A stretch of 7,425 nt of DNA from an uncultured Bacteroidia bacterium (GCA_902773305.1 CACYEB010000018.1:1-7425), one strand, 5' to 3'. Shown: positions 1 to 7,173, counted from the stretch's first letter. The notes: generated by a model from the sequence alone, not told the origin. Program-made: numbers and translations.

Positions 1-196
1 CCTGCACGACATCACCCACGAAGTATCCTACAAGTTCGGCATCAATCTGCGCAAGATATCCATCGAAGCCCACGATGAGATTTTTGAGGGTTACATAGAC
101 CTGTATGTGCACGACACCGCCGACCTGGACAACATAATGGAGGCCTTTACAAAAATCAACGGCCTCGAAAAAGTAACAAGGGTAGAAATAGAATAA
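1..196 (+). CDS. RelA/SpoT-family (p)ppGpp synthetase/hydrolase, C-terminal ACT domain (5'-truncated by window)
   Basis: This is the last 64 codons of an open frame that enters from the left edge (first full codon at 2) and stops with TAA at 194-196. The peptide starts LHDITHEVSYKFGINLRKIS and ends NGLEKVTRVEIE. This is the pattern of the regulatory ACT domain that closes long RelA/SpoT (Rel) enzymes: a helix, 'NLRKISIEAHDEIFEGYIDLYV' strands, a helix 'LDNIMEAFTKINGLEKV', and a final 'TRVE' strand. In that family the ACT domain takes part in ribosome and amino-acid sensing and controls the N-terminal (p)ppGpp hydrolase and synthetase domains, which lie outside the window. The stop codon overlaps the next start (TAATG), so the downstream lipoprotein is probably translated from the same message. 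Other ACT-domain proteins are possible, but the sequence and its terminal position fit Rel best. Whether it is a bifunctional Rel or a RelA/SpoT paralogue cannot be told here. Confidence 0.82.
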   Translation, partial: LHDITHEVSYKFGINLRKISIEAHDEIFEGYIDLYVHDTADLDNIMEAFTKINGLEKVTRVEIE

Positions 197-1995
197 TGAA
201 CAGGAACAGACTCATAGCGGCCTTTCTGATACTCTCCACGGCACTGTGCTGCACGCTTTCACACTCGTGCGCCAATACCAAGGCTTCGCCGATGGGAGGT
301 CCCAAAGACACCATACCGCCTGTGCTGCGGGCGGTGACCCCCGCTTCGGGCGACACCGCCTTCCCCACCACCGGCGGCAAGATATCCCTCCGCTTCGACG
401 AATACACCGTGGTCAAGGATGCCAACTCGATACTGCTGTCTCCTCCCCACAAGAAGAGACCCAAGGTTAAAGTCAAGAACAAGGACATAGTGGTCACTTT
501 CCAGGACACCCTCAAGCCCGGAACCACCTACACCATAGATTTCGGACAGGGGCTTGCCGACAACAACGAGGGCAACATCGCCCCCCAGTATGTTTACGCC
601 TTCTCTACAGGCGATACGCTGGACACTATGTACATCACCGGCACGGTGGTGGATGCAGAGAACCTGAACCCCGTCAAGAAGGCGCTGGTGATGCTCTACT
701 CACAGTTCAGGGACTCCTCCGTGATGCTGCAGCTGCCCGACGCCGCCGGACGCACCGACGACTGGGGATTCTTCTCTATCCGCTACATAAAGCCGCAGCC
801 CTACTGGATATATGCCTGCACCGACGAAAACAACGACTACCTGTACCAGATAGGCGACGAGAAGATTGGCTTTTTGAGCAGCACCATAACCCCCGACCTG
901 GTTGTCAGGGACTCCATATACGAACTGATGGGATTCGATATGAAAGACACCCTGGCCTGCCAGGCGCGCCGCAGCGACCTTGAGTTGGCCGTTTTCAAGG
1001 AGTTCCAGTCCAGGCAGTACATCAAGGACAAGGGACGCAAGAACGACCGCCAGGGCTATGTGACTTTCAGCGCCCCGGAGGTGGAACTGAGTTCGTTCCA
1101 GATCCTGGGAGTCGATTCCACAGATATCATAATGCAGTTCTCGCCCAAGCGCGACAGCTTTGACTTCTGGCTCAACAGCAAATACCCGCCTGAGGACAGC
1201 CTCTTTATGACGGTCTCCTATATGAAGACCGACTCCACCGGCAACCTGACCCTCACCACAGAGAATATAGCCGCTGCGGTAAGCAAAGAGCAGGCGGCCA
1301 AGGCCAGGACCGAAGAGGGGCGCAAGGCCGCCGAGGCCGACACCCTCACCCCTCTCAAGATAACCCTCTCCGACGCCAACGTAGAGCAGGATGGCATCAT
1401 ACTGGAATTCTCCGTCCCCATCCTGGAGATGGAACTGGACTCCATTGCACTGCTCACCACCAACACCCGCAACCAGACCGACACCACTGCGTTCACCTTT
1501 GTCAGGGACAGCATCAGTATACTTAAATATGTGCTGCAGAATACAGAGGAATACAAGCCGGGCTACAAATACGAACTGGTGATTCCCGAAGCCACCTTCC
1601 GCGATGTCTACCACCGCAAGAACAAGGCGGAGAAGAAAGAGTTCCAGCTCCCCAATACGGAGAACCTCAGCAGCCTTACGGCCAATATCACAGGCACCGG
1701 CGGCAAGCGCTTCATCATAGAACTCACCGACGACGGCTGCAAAACGGTATTCCGCAAATACGAAGTCCTGCAAGACGGCGCTTACTATTTCCCATACCTC
1801 AAGGATGGCAAATACTCCATACGCCTCACCGAAGACCGCAACAACAACGGCCTGTTCGACAGCGGAAACCTGCTCAAGTGGAAGCAGCCGGAGCGGATGA
1901 AACTCTACAAGCTGCCCGACGGCACCACCAAGCTTGAAATCAAGGAGCAGATGGAACTCTTCCAGGACATCGACCTCAACCAACTCTTCAACTGA
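196..1995 (+). CDS. Ig-like (SbsA/Big_5-type) domain lipoprotein, envelope-anchored
   Basis: This 599-residue protein has a lipoprotein signal: a basic MNRNR start, a hydrophobic stretch to about residue 24, and lipobox LSHSC with the acylated Cys at 25. The mature start CANTKASPMGGPKDTIPP is the signature of a Bacteroidota lipoprotein family with an N-terminal Ig-like domain (Big_5 type, about 38-140, with 'TPASGDT', 'LRFDEYTVVKD' and 'LKPGTTYTIDFGQGLADNN'). A beta-rich domain follows from about 145 (ITGTVVDAENLNPVKKALVML), resembling a carboxypeptidase-regulatory-like fold. It contains an Asp/Asn loop DENNDYLYQIGDE (210-222). An Ala/Glu/Lys-rich helical stretch (359-382) leads to a second beta region. 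Near the C-terminus DRNNNGLFD (547-555) looks like a Ca-binding DxNxNGxxD loop. The start ATG overlaps the rel stop, which supports this start. The enzymatic role, if any, is unknown. A structural or surface role in the envelope is likely, and whether it faces the periplasm or the outside is undecided. Confidence 0.85.
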   Translation: MNRNRLIAAFLILSTALCCTLSHSCANTKASPMGGPKDTIPPVLRAVTPASGDTAFPTTGGKISLRFDEYTVVKDANSILLSPPHKKRPKVKVKNKDIVVTFQDTLKPGTTYTIDFGQGLADNNEGNIAPQYVYAFSTGDTLDTMYITGTVVDAENLNPVKKALVMLYSQFRDSSVMLQLPDAAGRTDDWGFFSIRYIKPQPYWIYACTDENNDYLYQIGDEKIGFLSSTITPDLVVRDSIYELMGFDMKDTLACQARRSDLELAVFKEFQSRQYIKDKGRKNDRQGYVTFSAPEVELSSFQILGVDSTDIIMQFSPKRDSFDFWLNSKYPPEDSLFMTVSYMKTDSTGNLTLTTENIAAAVSKEQAAKARTEEGRKAAEADTLTPLKITLSDANVEQDGIILEFSVPILEMELDSIALLTTNTRNQTDTTAFTFVRDSISILKYVLQNTEEYKPGYKYELVIPEATFRDVYHRKNKAEKKEFQLPNTENLSSLTANITGTGGKRFIIELTDDGCKTVFRKYEVLQDGAYYFPYLKDGKYSIRLTEDRNNNGLFDSGNLLKWKQPERMKLYKLPDGTTKLEIKEQMELFQDIDLNQLFN

Positions 1996-1997
1996 CA

Positions 1998-2756
1998 ATG
2001 AAACGCCTCTTATATACAGTGATAATATTGCTTGCGGCAAGCTTCGCGGCCAGCGGCCAGGACAAAGGCCAGGACACAGGCCTGGCCGTGCAGGACACTG
2101 TATTCACCATACCCGACTATAACGCAGAACTCCCCACGGGGTCCGACATCCTCAAGCAGGACGTATCGGTCAAGCCCGTCAAGAAGTTCCACAGCACCCA
2201 TATGATAGGAGTCCGCTACGGAGTGAACCTGGCCACCGCCAAGTTCAGTCCCGACGTACACTCCGGCAGTGTCGTCTGCCCCAACAGTTTCGGTATCGTC
2301 TATACCTATTATAACGACCTGTGGGATATGATGGACAATTTCGGGACCCAGGTCATGGCCCGCCTCAACCGCGAGGGATTCACCGCCGAATATGCCATAG
2401 AGAATACAAAGTACACCGTGGCCGAAGTCGATCTGATGGCCAACTTCAGAGCCAACCTGAAGGCTTTCCGCCTGTTCATCAACGCCGGTCCCTATGCCGG
2501 CTACCGCCTGGACAACGACCGCACGGCAGACGAGAGCGGCGCCAAATGGTATTCCTACGACAACCGCTTTGACTACGGCCTGATTTTCGGCGGCGGCGTG
2601 GGTGTGATGTTCGGCCCGTTCGAATTCCATCTTGAGGCAAACTACAAGTGGGGCCTGAGCAGCTACGTGCACACCTATTATTACAACGACGAATACTGGT
2701 TCTTTGCCTTTCCCAGGGTATATATGTTCAGCGGAACGCTTTATTATAAATTCTGA
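1998..2756 (+). CDS. Outer-membrane beta-barrel protein (PorT-like/OMP_b-brl family)
   Basis: This 252-residue protein has a Sec signal peptide (MKRLLYTVIILLAASFAASG, predicted cleavage before Gln21) and a short Asp/Gln-rich linker. The rest has the look of a small barrel of roughly eight strands: alternating hydrophobic and polar residues with many Gly, Tyr and Phe. Examples are 'HMIGVRYGVNLATAKFSP' (68-85), 'FGIVYTYYNDL' (98-108), 'FRLFINAGPYAGYRLD' (157-172), 'YGLIFGGGVGVMFGPFEFHLEANYKWGL' (193-220) and the last strand 'YMFSGTLYYKF'. The final Phe is the usual Bam recognition residue of outer-membrane barrels. Proteins of this type in Bacteroidota are variously called porin family or PorT. 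A specific role cannot be assigned, and nothing shows that it belongs to the type IX secretion system. It starts 2 bases after the lipoprotein stop, and its TGA overlaps the ispG start (TGATG). The pairing with the upstream lipoprotein suggests, but does not prove, that the two act together at the outer membrane. Confidence 0.75.
   Translation: MKRLLYTVIILLAASFAASGQDKGQDTGLAVQDTVFTIPDYNAELPTGSDILKQDVSVKPVKKFHSTHMIGVRYGVNLATAKFSPDVHSGSVVCPNSFGIVYTYYNDLWDMMDNFGTQVMARLNREGFTAEYAIENTKYTVAEVDLMANFRANLKAFRLFINAGPYAGYRLDNDRTADESGAKWYSYDNRFDYGLIFGGGVGVMFGPFEFHLEANYKWGLSSYVHTYYYNDEYWFFAFPRVYMFSGTLYYKF
2046..2087. repeat. Short GGCCAG repeats and small inverted repeat in the 5' end of the barrel gene
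   Basis: The 7-base unit GCGGCCA occurs twice in tandem from 2046. GGCCAGGACA occurs twice in direct orientation at 2055-2064 and 2067-2076, 12 bases apart and in frame, giving the peptide GQDKGQDT just after the signal peptide. GGCCAGG (2067-2073) can also pair with CCTGGCC (2081-2087). This encodes the flexible linker of the barrel protein. Unit number could vary by slippage without breaking the frame if whole 12-base units change. No function is evident. Confidence 0.5.
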
Positions 2757-4051
2757 TGAAATATCTTTCTTGCAAAATCGGGGATGTCACCATCGGCCAC
2801 GGCCACAGGATTGCCGTGCAGTCTATGTGCGACACCGACACTCTTGATATAGAGGCCAGCGTGGCCCAGTGCCGGAGCCTGGCCGCAGCCGGATGCGACA
2901 TTATCCGGCTCACCACCCAGGGGATGAAGCAGGTGGAGGCGCTGGGGCAGATCAGGTCCCGCCTGGAGGCAGAAGGCATCACCACCCCGCTGGTGGCCGA
3001 CGTCCACTTCTCTGCCGACGTGGCTCTGGCAGCCGCAACCGTCGCCCACAAAGTCCGCATCAACCCCGGCAACTTCTCAAAGGACCACGCGGTGGCGATG
3101 GAAAAGTTTGCCGCCCTTACAGAAATCTGCCGCAGACACGGCACCGCCCTCCGCATAGGGCTCAACCACGGTTCCCTGGGCGAGAGAATCACCTCCCGCT
3201 ACGGTGATACGCCGCTGGGGATGGTGCGCGCGGTGATGGAATGGCTGCAGATGTGCGACCGGCTCGGCTTCTACAATGTCACAGTGTCGCTCAAGGCCAG
3301 CAACACCAAGGTGATGGCAGACGCCTACCGGCTGCTGAACCGCACTATGGAAGACGAACTGGGAATGATGTTCCCGCTCCATCTGGGCGTTACCGAGGCG
3401 GGTGCCGGAGACACCGGCCGCATCAAGTCCGCGGTGGGCATCGGCACCCTTCTGAGCGAAGGGATCGGAGACACCATCCGCGTCTCCCTCACCGAGAACC
3501 CCGTAAACGAGATTCCTGTGGCCAGGCTGCTGCGCGAGGCGGCCGCCCTGCCCCCCGCCGGCCGCGACTGCACCTCGTTCAGCATAGATGCCGCCACCCG
3601 CGAAGAGTTCCTGGTCAAAGCCTCTTATATGATAGGTCCCGCCCTGCTCGACGGCCACATAGACGACTTCTCTCTCACGGCCACGATTGCCGGCCGGGCC
3701 CTTACCGATGCCGAGACAGAGGCCTTCAAAGACGACCTGATGCAAGCCTGCCGGCGGCGCTTCACCAAACCCGAATATATCGCCTGCCCCGGCTGCGGAC
3801 GCACCCTGTATAACATCCAGAGCCTTCTGCAACAGGTTATGGAAGCCACCGGAGAGTTTGCCGGCGTCAAGATAGCCGTGATGGGATGCATAGTCAACGG
3901 TCCGGGCGAGATGGCCGACGCCGATTTCGGCTATGTGGGAGAAGGAGGCGGCCGCGTGACCCTCTACAAGGGTTCCGAGCCGGTGATGCGCGGCATTCCC
4001 CAGGAAGAAGGAGTCCAAAAATTAGTGGAACTCATCCGCAAAAGCATATAG
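2756..4051 (+). CDS. ispG: 4-hydroxy-3-methylbut-2-enyl diphosphate synthase (IspG/GcpE), compact form
   Basis: IspG is the penultimate enzyme of the MEP pathway. It reduces and ring-opens MEcPP to HMBPP using a [4Fe-4S] cluster in the cytoplasm, and so feeds isoprenoid, quinone and undecaprenyl phosphate synthesis. The 431-residue protein carries the whole signature: 'AVQSMCDTDT' (20-29), 'LVADVHF' (79-85), 'RINPGN' (101-106), 'RIGLNHGSLGERITSRYGDTP' (133-153), 'SLKASNT' (178-184), 'LHLGVTEAG' (208-216) and 'SAVGIGTLLSEGIGDTIRVSL'. The cluster ligands expected in the family are present: Cys344, Cys347 (CPGC), Cys378 (MGC) and Glu385 (NGPGE). Motifs such as 'LTTQG', 'NHGS', 'SRYGDTP' and 'KPEYIACPGCGRTL' resemble the large Bacteroidota/plant type. 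However, the protein is nearer the classical E. coli length (372) than the roughly 600 residues I recall for Bacteroides. Only about 92 residues separate 'NEIPVAR' from CPGC. All expected cluster ligands are kept, so it should be active. The start overlaps the upstream stop, and the stop abuts the next ATG. Confidence 0.97.
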   Translation: MKYLSCKIGDVTIGHGHRIAVQSMCDTDTLDIEASVAQCRSLAAAGCDIIRLTTQGMKQVEALGQIRSRLEAEGITTPLVADVHFSADVALAAATVAHKVRINPGNFSKDHAVAMEKFAALTEICRRHGTALRIGLNHGSLGERITSRYGDTPLGMVRAVMEWLQMCDRLGFYNVTVSLKASNTKVMADAYRLLNRTMEDELGMMFPLHLGVTEAGAGDTGRIKSAVGIGTLLSEGIGDTIRVSLTENPVNEIPVARLLREAAALPPAGRDCTSFSIDAATREEFLVKASYMIGPALLDGHIDDFSLTATIAGRALTDAETEAFKDDLMQACRRRFTKPEYIACPGCGRTLYNIQSLLQQVMEATGEFAGVKIAVMGCIVNGPGEMADADFGYVGEGGGRVTLYKGSEPVMRGIPQEEGVQKLVELIRKSI

Positions 4052-7000
4052 ATGAAAAGGTTATCTGCATTGTTCGCCCTGGTCCTGGCGCTGCTCCCGG
4101 GCATCCTCTGTGCCCAGACAAAGAAAGAACTCAACGAGTGGTTCGCCCCGATGTGCAAGGAAATAACCGGCCTGATAGAGGCAAACAGCACTATGAATGG
4201 GCGCCTGACAGTAGAAAAAGTGACCGTCAGGGGAAACAAGCTGCAGATATACTTTTCCCGCTACATCAGCGACCGGGCGCTGCGCCTGGATGACCTTGAA
4301 AGAATCAACTCCGCCATAAGCGCCAGGATGCCGGCGAAATACAGCGGCTACAAACACAATTTCGAGGCTTATTCGGCCGACACTCCCCTGAACTGCCTGG
4401 TGGGCCGCTACGCCAGCGGCAGCGGGCCCGATGCGGCCGCGAAGAGCAACTGCCACGACAGGGCCGAAATCCCTCTGGTGAGGAACATCTCCCGACATCT
4501 CGATGCCCCTCAGGGGCTGCAGGGGCGCCATATCGCCCTCTGGCAGAGCCACGGTCTCTACTACGACCAAAGCCAGGCACGCTGGAAATGGCAGCGTCCC
4601 CGCCTGTTCCAGACCTGCGAAGACCTTTTCACACAGAGTTTCGTGCTCCCCTATCTGGTGCCTATGCTCGAAAATGCCGGGGCGGTGGTGATGTTGCCCC
4701 GCGAACGCGATATCCAGCAGCGGGAACTCATAGTGGACCGCGACACATCGCCGCGGGACGGCAAATACTCCGAGACGAACGGCAGCAAAAGCTGGCGCGA
4801 CGCTCCGGCAAAGGGTTTCGCTGCCCTGCGCGACGTCTATCACGAGGGTGAGAATCCCTTTCTGGAGGGCGGCGTCCGCCTCATAGAGTCTGTAGTGAAA
4901 TCCGACGAAGCCGCATCGGCACGCTGGGAACCCGAGATTGCCGGCGACGGCGAATATGCGGTATATGTATCATACGCAACACTCCCCAAAAGCACCTCCA
5001 AGGCAGAGTACACAGTCTCCCATAACGGCGGCAAAACCGTATTCCTGGTGAACCAGACGATGGGCGGTGGCACCTGGATATATCTGGGTACCTTCGGCTT
5101 CAGGCGGGATGCCGAAGGCCAGGGAGTGACCCTTACCAACTGCACCGGACTTGACGGCGAGATGGTCACTGCCGATGCCGTCCGGTTCGGCGGCGGGATG
5201 GGCAACATAAGCCGCAGTCCCTGGCCCACCGACGGGGACGGACGCCCGCGCAGGCGCGACTTCGAAGTCCGTGGAGAAATCTCAGGCTACCCCCGCTGGT
5301 GCGAAGGTTCCCGCAGCTGGCTGCAATGGGCCGGTATGAACGATACCATCTACTCCACCTCAAGGTTCACGGATGACTATCTCGACGACTACCGCAGCCG
5401 TGCGCTGTGGGTAAACGCCCTGCTGGGCGGCTCGTCCCGGGCCCCTGAAGATCCGGGATACAAGATTCCCCTGGATCTGTCGTTCGCCTTCCACTCCGAT
5501 GCCGGCATCACCCGCACCGACTCCATCGTGGGCACGCTGGCCATCTATACCAGAATCAGCGAAGGCAAGGAAAAGTACCCTTCCGGCGGTGACAGGAACA
5601 TCGGCCGCGAATACGCCGACATCATCCAAAGCCAGGTAGTCAGCGACATCCGGGCCACGCTGGAGCCCCGGTGGAACCGCCGCGGCATCTGGGACAAATC
5701 TTATTTCGAAAGCCGTGTCCCCTATGTGCCGGCAATGCTGCTGGAACTCCTTTCCCACCAGAATTTTTCCGATATGCGCTACGGACACGACCCCAACTTC
5801 AAGTTTGTCGTATCGCGTGCAATATACAAGGGGATGCTCAAGTTCCTTGCCTGGATAAACGATACCGACTACGTGGTGCAGCCCCTTCCGGTGCACTCAA
5901 TGGCCATCGATATAGAGAAAGGGACCGCCCGCCTCAGTTGGGAACCCACCGCAGATGCCCTGGAGCCAAGCGCAGTGGCAGATGAATACATCGTATATAC
6001 GCGCATAAGCGACCCTGCATCGGTCGGAAGCTACAGGGACGGGCCCGGGGCAGGCCTGGACGGCTTTGACAACGGCACCCGCACAGAGGGCAACAGTTAC
6101 TCGGTACGGATGGAACCGGGAAAGATATACAGCTTCAAGGTGGCCGCAGTGAACCGTGGCGGAGAGAGCCTCTGCTCCGAGATACTGTCGGCAGGACTCG
6201 TCTCTGCCAGCGCCACGGTGGCCGACGTGCTGGTCGTCAACAACTTCGACCGCCTCGCCCCTCCGTCGTATTTTGCCAGCGGCGACACCACCTTTGCCGG
6301 TTTTATGAATATCATCGACGCCGGAGTGGCCTATCAGCGGGAAATCTCCTTCACCGGCGCCCAGTTCGAAATGCGCCGCAACGCCGGCTGGCTCTCCACC
6401 GAACCATCTTCTTTCGGCGCAAGCTACTCCAGCTGGGAAGGCAAGGCACTGGCGGGCAACACATTCGACTACCCGCTCATCCACGGCGCCGCTATTATGA
6501 AAGCCGGCCGCAGCTTCACCTCCGTCTCCCGTCAGGCGGTTCTGGACGGCAAGGTGGCACTTGGCCGCTACCGCATCTGCGACCTGATTTGCGGCAAGCA
6601 GGTGCGCACCCCGGCCGGTCGAGGCAAAATCGCCTACAACGTCTTCCCCGCCCCCTTGCGTGAAGCCCTGACCGCCTTTACCAAGAACGGCGGCGGCCTG
6701 CTGGTCTCGGGCGCCTACATCGCCAGCGACTGCCGTGACCGCATCTACGATTTCGATATCGATGCCTCCACAGAGAAGAAGGAACTCGAGCCCGAGCGCA
6801 AGTTCACTGAGGAGATACTCAAGATAGACTGGCTCACCAACAAGGGCGGTGCCAACGGGGTGGTGCGCGGAGCCCAGAGTCCCTACAGATTTTCTTCCAC
6901 ACGCAAATACAACCTCTTTACAGCCCCAAATCCCCAGAGATACTGGGTGGAGAGTCCCGATGGCTTTACCGCACGCAAAGGGGCGTTTACCGTGCTTAAA

Positions 7001-7144
7001 TACGGCGACAGCGGCATCTCTGCCGCCGTTGCATATAAAGGCAATACCTATAGCAGCCTTGCGATAGGCTTCCCCATTGAGACCCTGTCTACCCAGGCCG
7101 AGATCGACGACCTGATGAAAGAATCCCTGGATTTCCTGAAATAA
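4052..7144 (+). CDS. Exported multidomain protein: Amidase_3-like fold split by a golvesin C-terminal-like domain, plus FN3 and a C-terminal domain
   Basis: This 1030-residue protein is secreted through a Sec signal (MKRLSALFALVLALLPGILCA, likely cut before Gln22). Regions read from the sequence are: 22-155, a mixed alpha/beta N-terminal domain (GerMN-like in appearance, weak); 159-220, the first part of an N-acetylmuramoyl-L-alanine amidase-like fold, with His167 in 'WQSHG', Glu190 in 'TCED' and 'LENAGAVVMLPRERD'; about 285-384, a golvesin C-terminal-like beta domain ('YTVSHNGGKTVFLVNQ', 'GGTWIYLGTFGF', 'VTADAVRFGGG'); about 440-600, the second part of the amidase, with His481 in 'FAFHSDAG' and Glu565 in 'PAMLLELLSHQNF'; about 612-715, fibronectin type III; 720-1030, a C-terminal alpha/beta domain with 'GGGLLVSGAYIASD' resembling a GATase-like fold. 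By analogy with Amidase_3, His167, Glu190 and His481 would bind zinc and Glu565 would be catalytic. Relatives are often annotated 'xanthan lyase', which I see no basis for. The likely role is cleavage of peptidoglycan or a related amide in the periplasm or at the surface. It starts directly after the ispG stop, so it is probably translationally coupled to ispG. Confidence 0.78.
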   Translation: MKRLSALFALVLALLPGILCAQTKKELNEWFAPMCKEITGLIEANSTMNGRLTVEKVTVRGNKLQIYFSRYISDRALRLDDLERINSAISARMPAKYSGYKHNFEAYSADTPLNCLVGRYASGSGPDAAAKSNCHDRAEIPLVRNISRHLDAPQGLQGRHIALWQSHGLYYDQSQARWKWQRPRLFQTCEDLFTQSFVLPYLVPMLENAGAVVMLPRERDIQQRELIVDRDTSPRDGKYSETNGSKSWRDAPAKGFAALRDVYHEGENPFLEGGVRLIESVVKSDEAASARWEPEIAGDGEYAVYVSYATLPKSTSKAEYTVSHNGGKTVFLVNQTMGGGTWIYLGTFGFRRDAEGQGVTLTNCTGLDGEMVTADAVRFGGGMGNISRSPWPTDGDGRPRRRDFEVRGEISGYPRWCEGSRSWLQWAGMNDTIYSTSRFTDDYLDDYRSRALWVNALLGGSSRAPEDPGYKIPLDLSFAFHSDAGITRTDSIVGTLAIYTRISEGKEKYPSGGDRNIGREYADIIQSQVVSDIRATLEPRWNRRGIWDKSYFESRVPYVPAMLLELLSHQNFSDMRYGHDPNFKFVVSRAIYKGMLKFLAWINDTDYVVQPLPVHSMAIDIEKGTARLSWEPTADALEPSAVADEYIVYTRISDPASVGSYRDGPGAGLDGFDNGTRTEGNSYSVRMEPGKIYSFKVAAVNRGGESLCSEILSAGLVSASATVADVLVVNNFDRLAPPSYFASGDTTFAGFMNIIDAGVAYQREISFTGAQFEMRRNAGWLSTEPSSFGASYSSWEGKALAGNTFDYPLIHGAAIMKAGRSFTSVSRQAVLDGKVALGRYRICDLICGKQVRTPAGRGKIAYNVFPAPLREALTAFTKNGGGLLVSGAYIASDCRDRIYDFDIDASTEKKELEPERKFTEEILKIDWLTNKGGANGVVRGAQSPYRFSSTRKYNLFTAPNPQRYWVESPDGFTARKGAFTVLKYGDSGISAAVAYKGNTYSSLAIGFPIETLSTQAEIDDLMKESLDFLK

Positions 7145-7145
7145 A

Positions 7146-7173
7146 GAATGGCAGCCTTGAAGGGCTGCCATTC
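7146..7173. terminator. Hairpin between convergent genes, probable bidirectional terminator
   Basis: GAATGGCAGCC (7146-7156) pairs perfectly with GGCTGCCATTC (7163-7173) around a 6-base loop, TTGAAG. It begins 2 bases after the stop of the 1030-residue gene and ends 21 bases short of the stop of the convergent OmpA-family gene. Read on the minus strand, the stem is followed by TTTATTTC, a U-rich tail typical of an intrinsic terminator. On the plus strand the tail (AGCACTCGG) is not U-rich, so termination in that direction may be weaker. The position and perfect 11-bp stem make the terminator call likely. Confidence 0.75.

Noticed and set aside
700..2040. Long minus-strand open frame (446 codons) opposite the lipoprotein gene
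   Set aside because: It lies wholly antisense to a well-supported gene, its translation shows no signal, domain or motif I recognise, and GC-rich coding DNA commonly leaves such antisense frames open.
2055..2087. A riboswitch, attenuator or phase-variation tract at the start of the barrel gene
   Set aside because: The repeats are only 10 bases with two copies, lie within codons, and are explained by the GQDKGQDT linker. No poly-U or long tract is present.
1998..2756. Assigning the barrel protein to the type IX secretion component PorT
   Set aside because: Only general barrel features are visible and no other type IX genes are in the window. The small-barrel family is broad.
3077..4018. Minus-strand 313-codon frame and plus-strand +1 frames over ispG
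   Set aside because: They overlap a gene with complete IspG motifs. The alternative translations are Arg/Pro/His-rich or lack any family motif.
4052..7144. Calling the 1030-residue protein a xanthan lyase
   Set aside because: No polysaccharide lyase (PL8-type) alpha/alpha barrel or catalytic Asn/His/Tyr pattern is seen. Visible motifs point to an Amidase_3-like core with golvesin and FN3 domains. The label is a common database carry-over.
5897..7171. Minus-strand open frame of 424 codons opposite the end of the amidase-like gene
   Set aside because: It would start inside the terminator hairpin and run antisense to a gene with clear domains. Its composition (Gly, Val and Ala rich) is that of a shadow frame.
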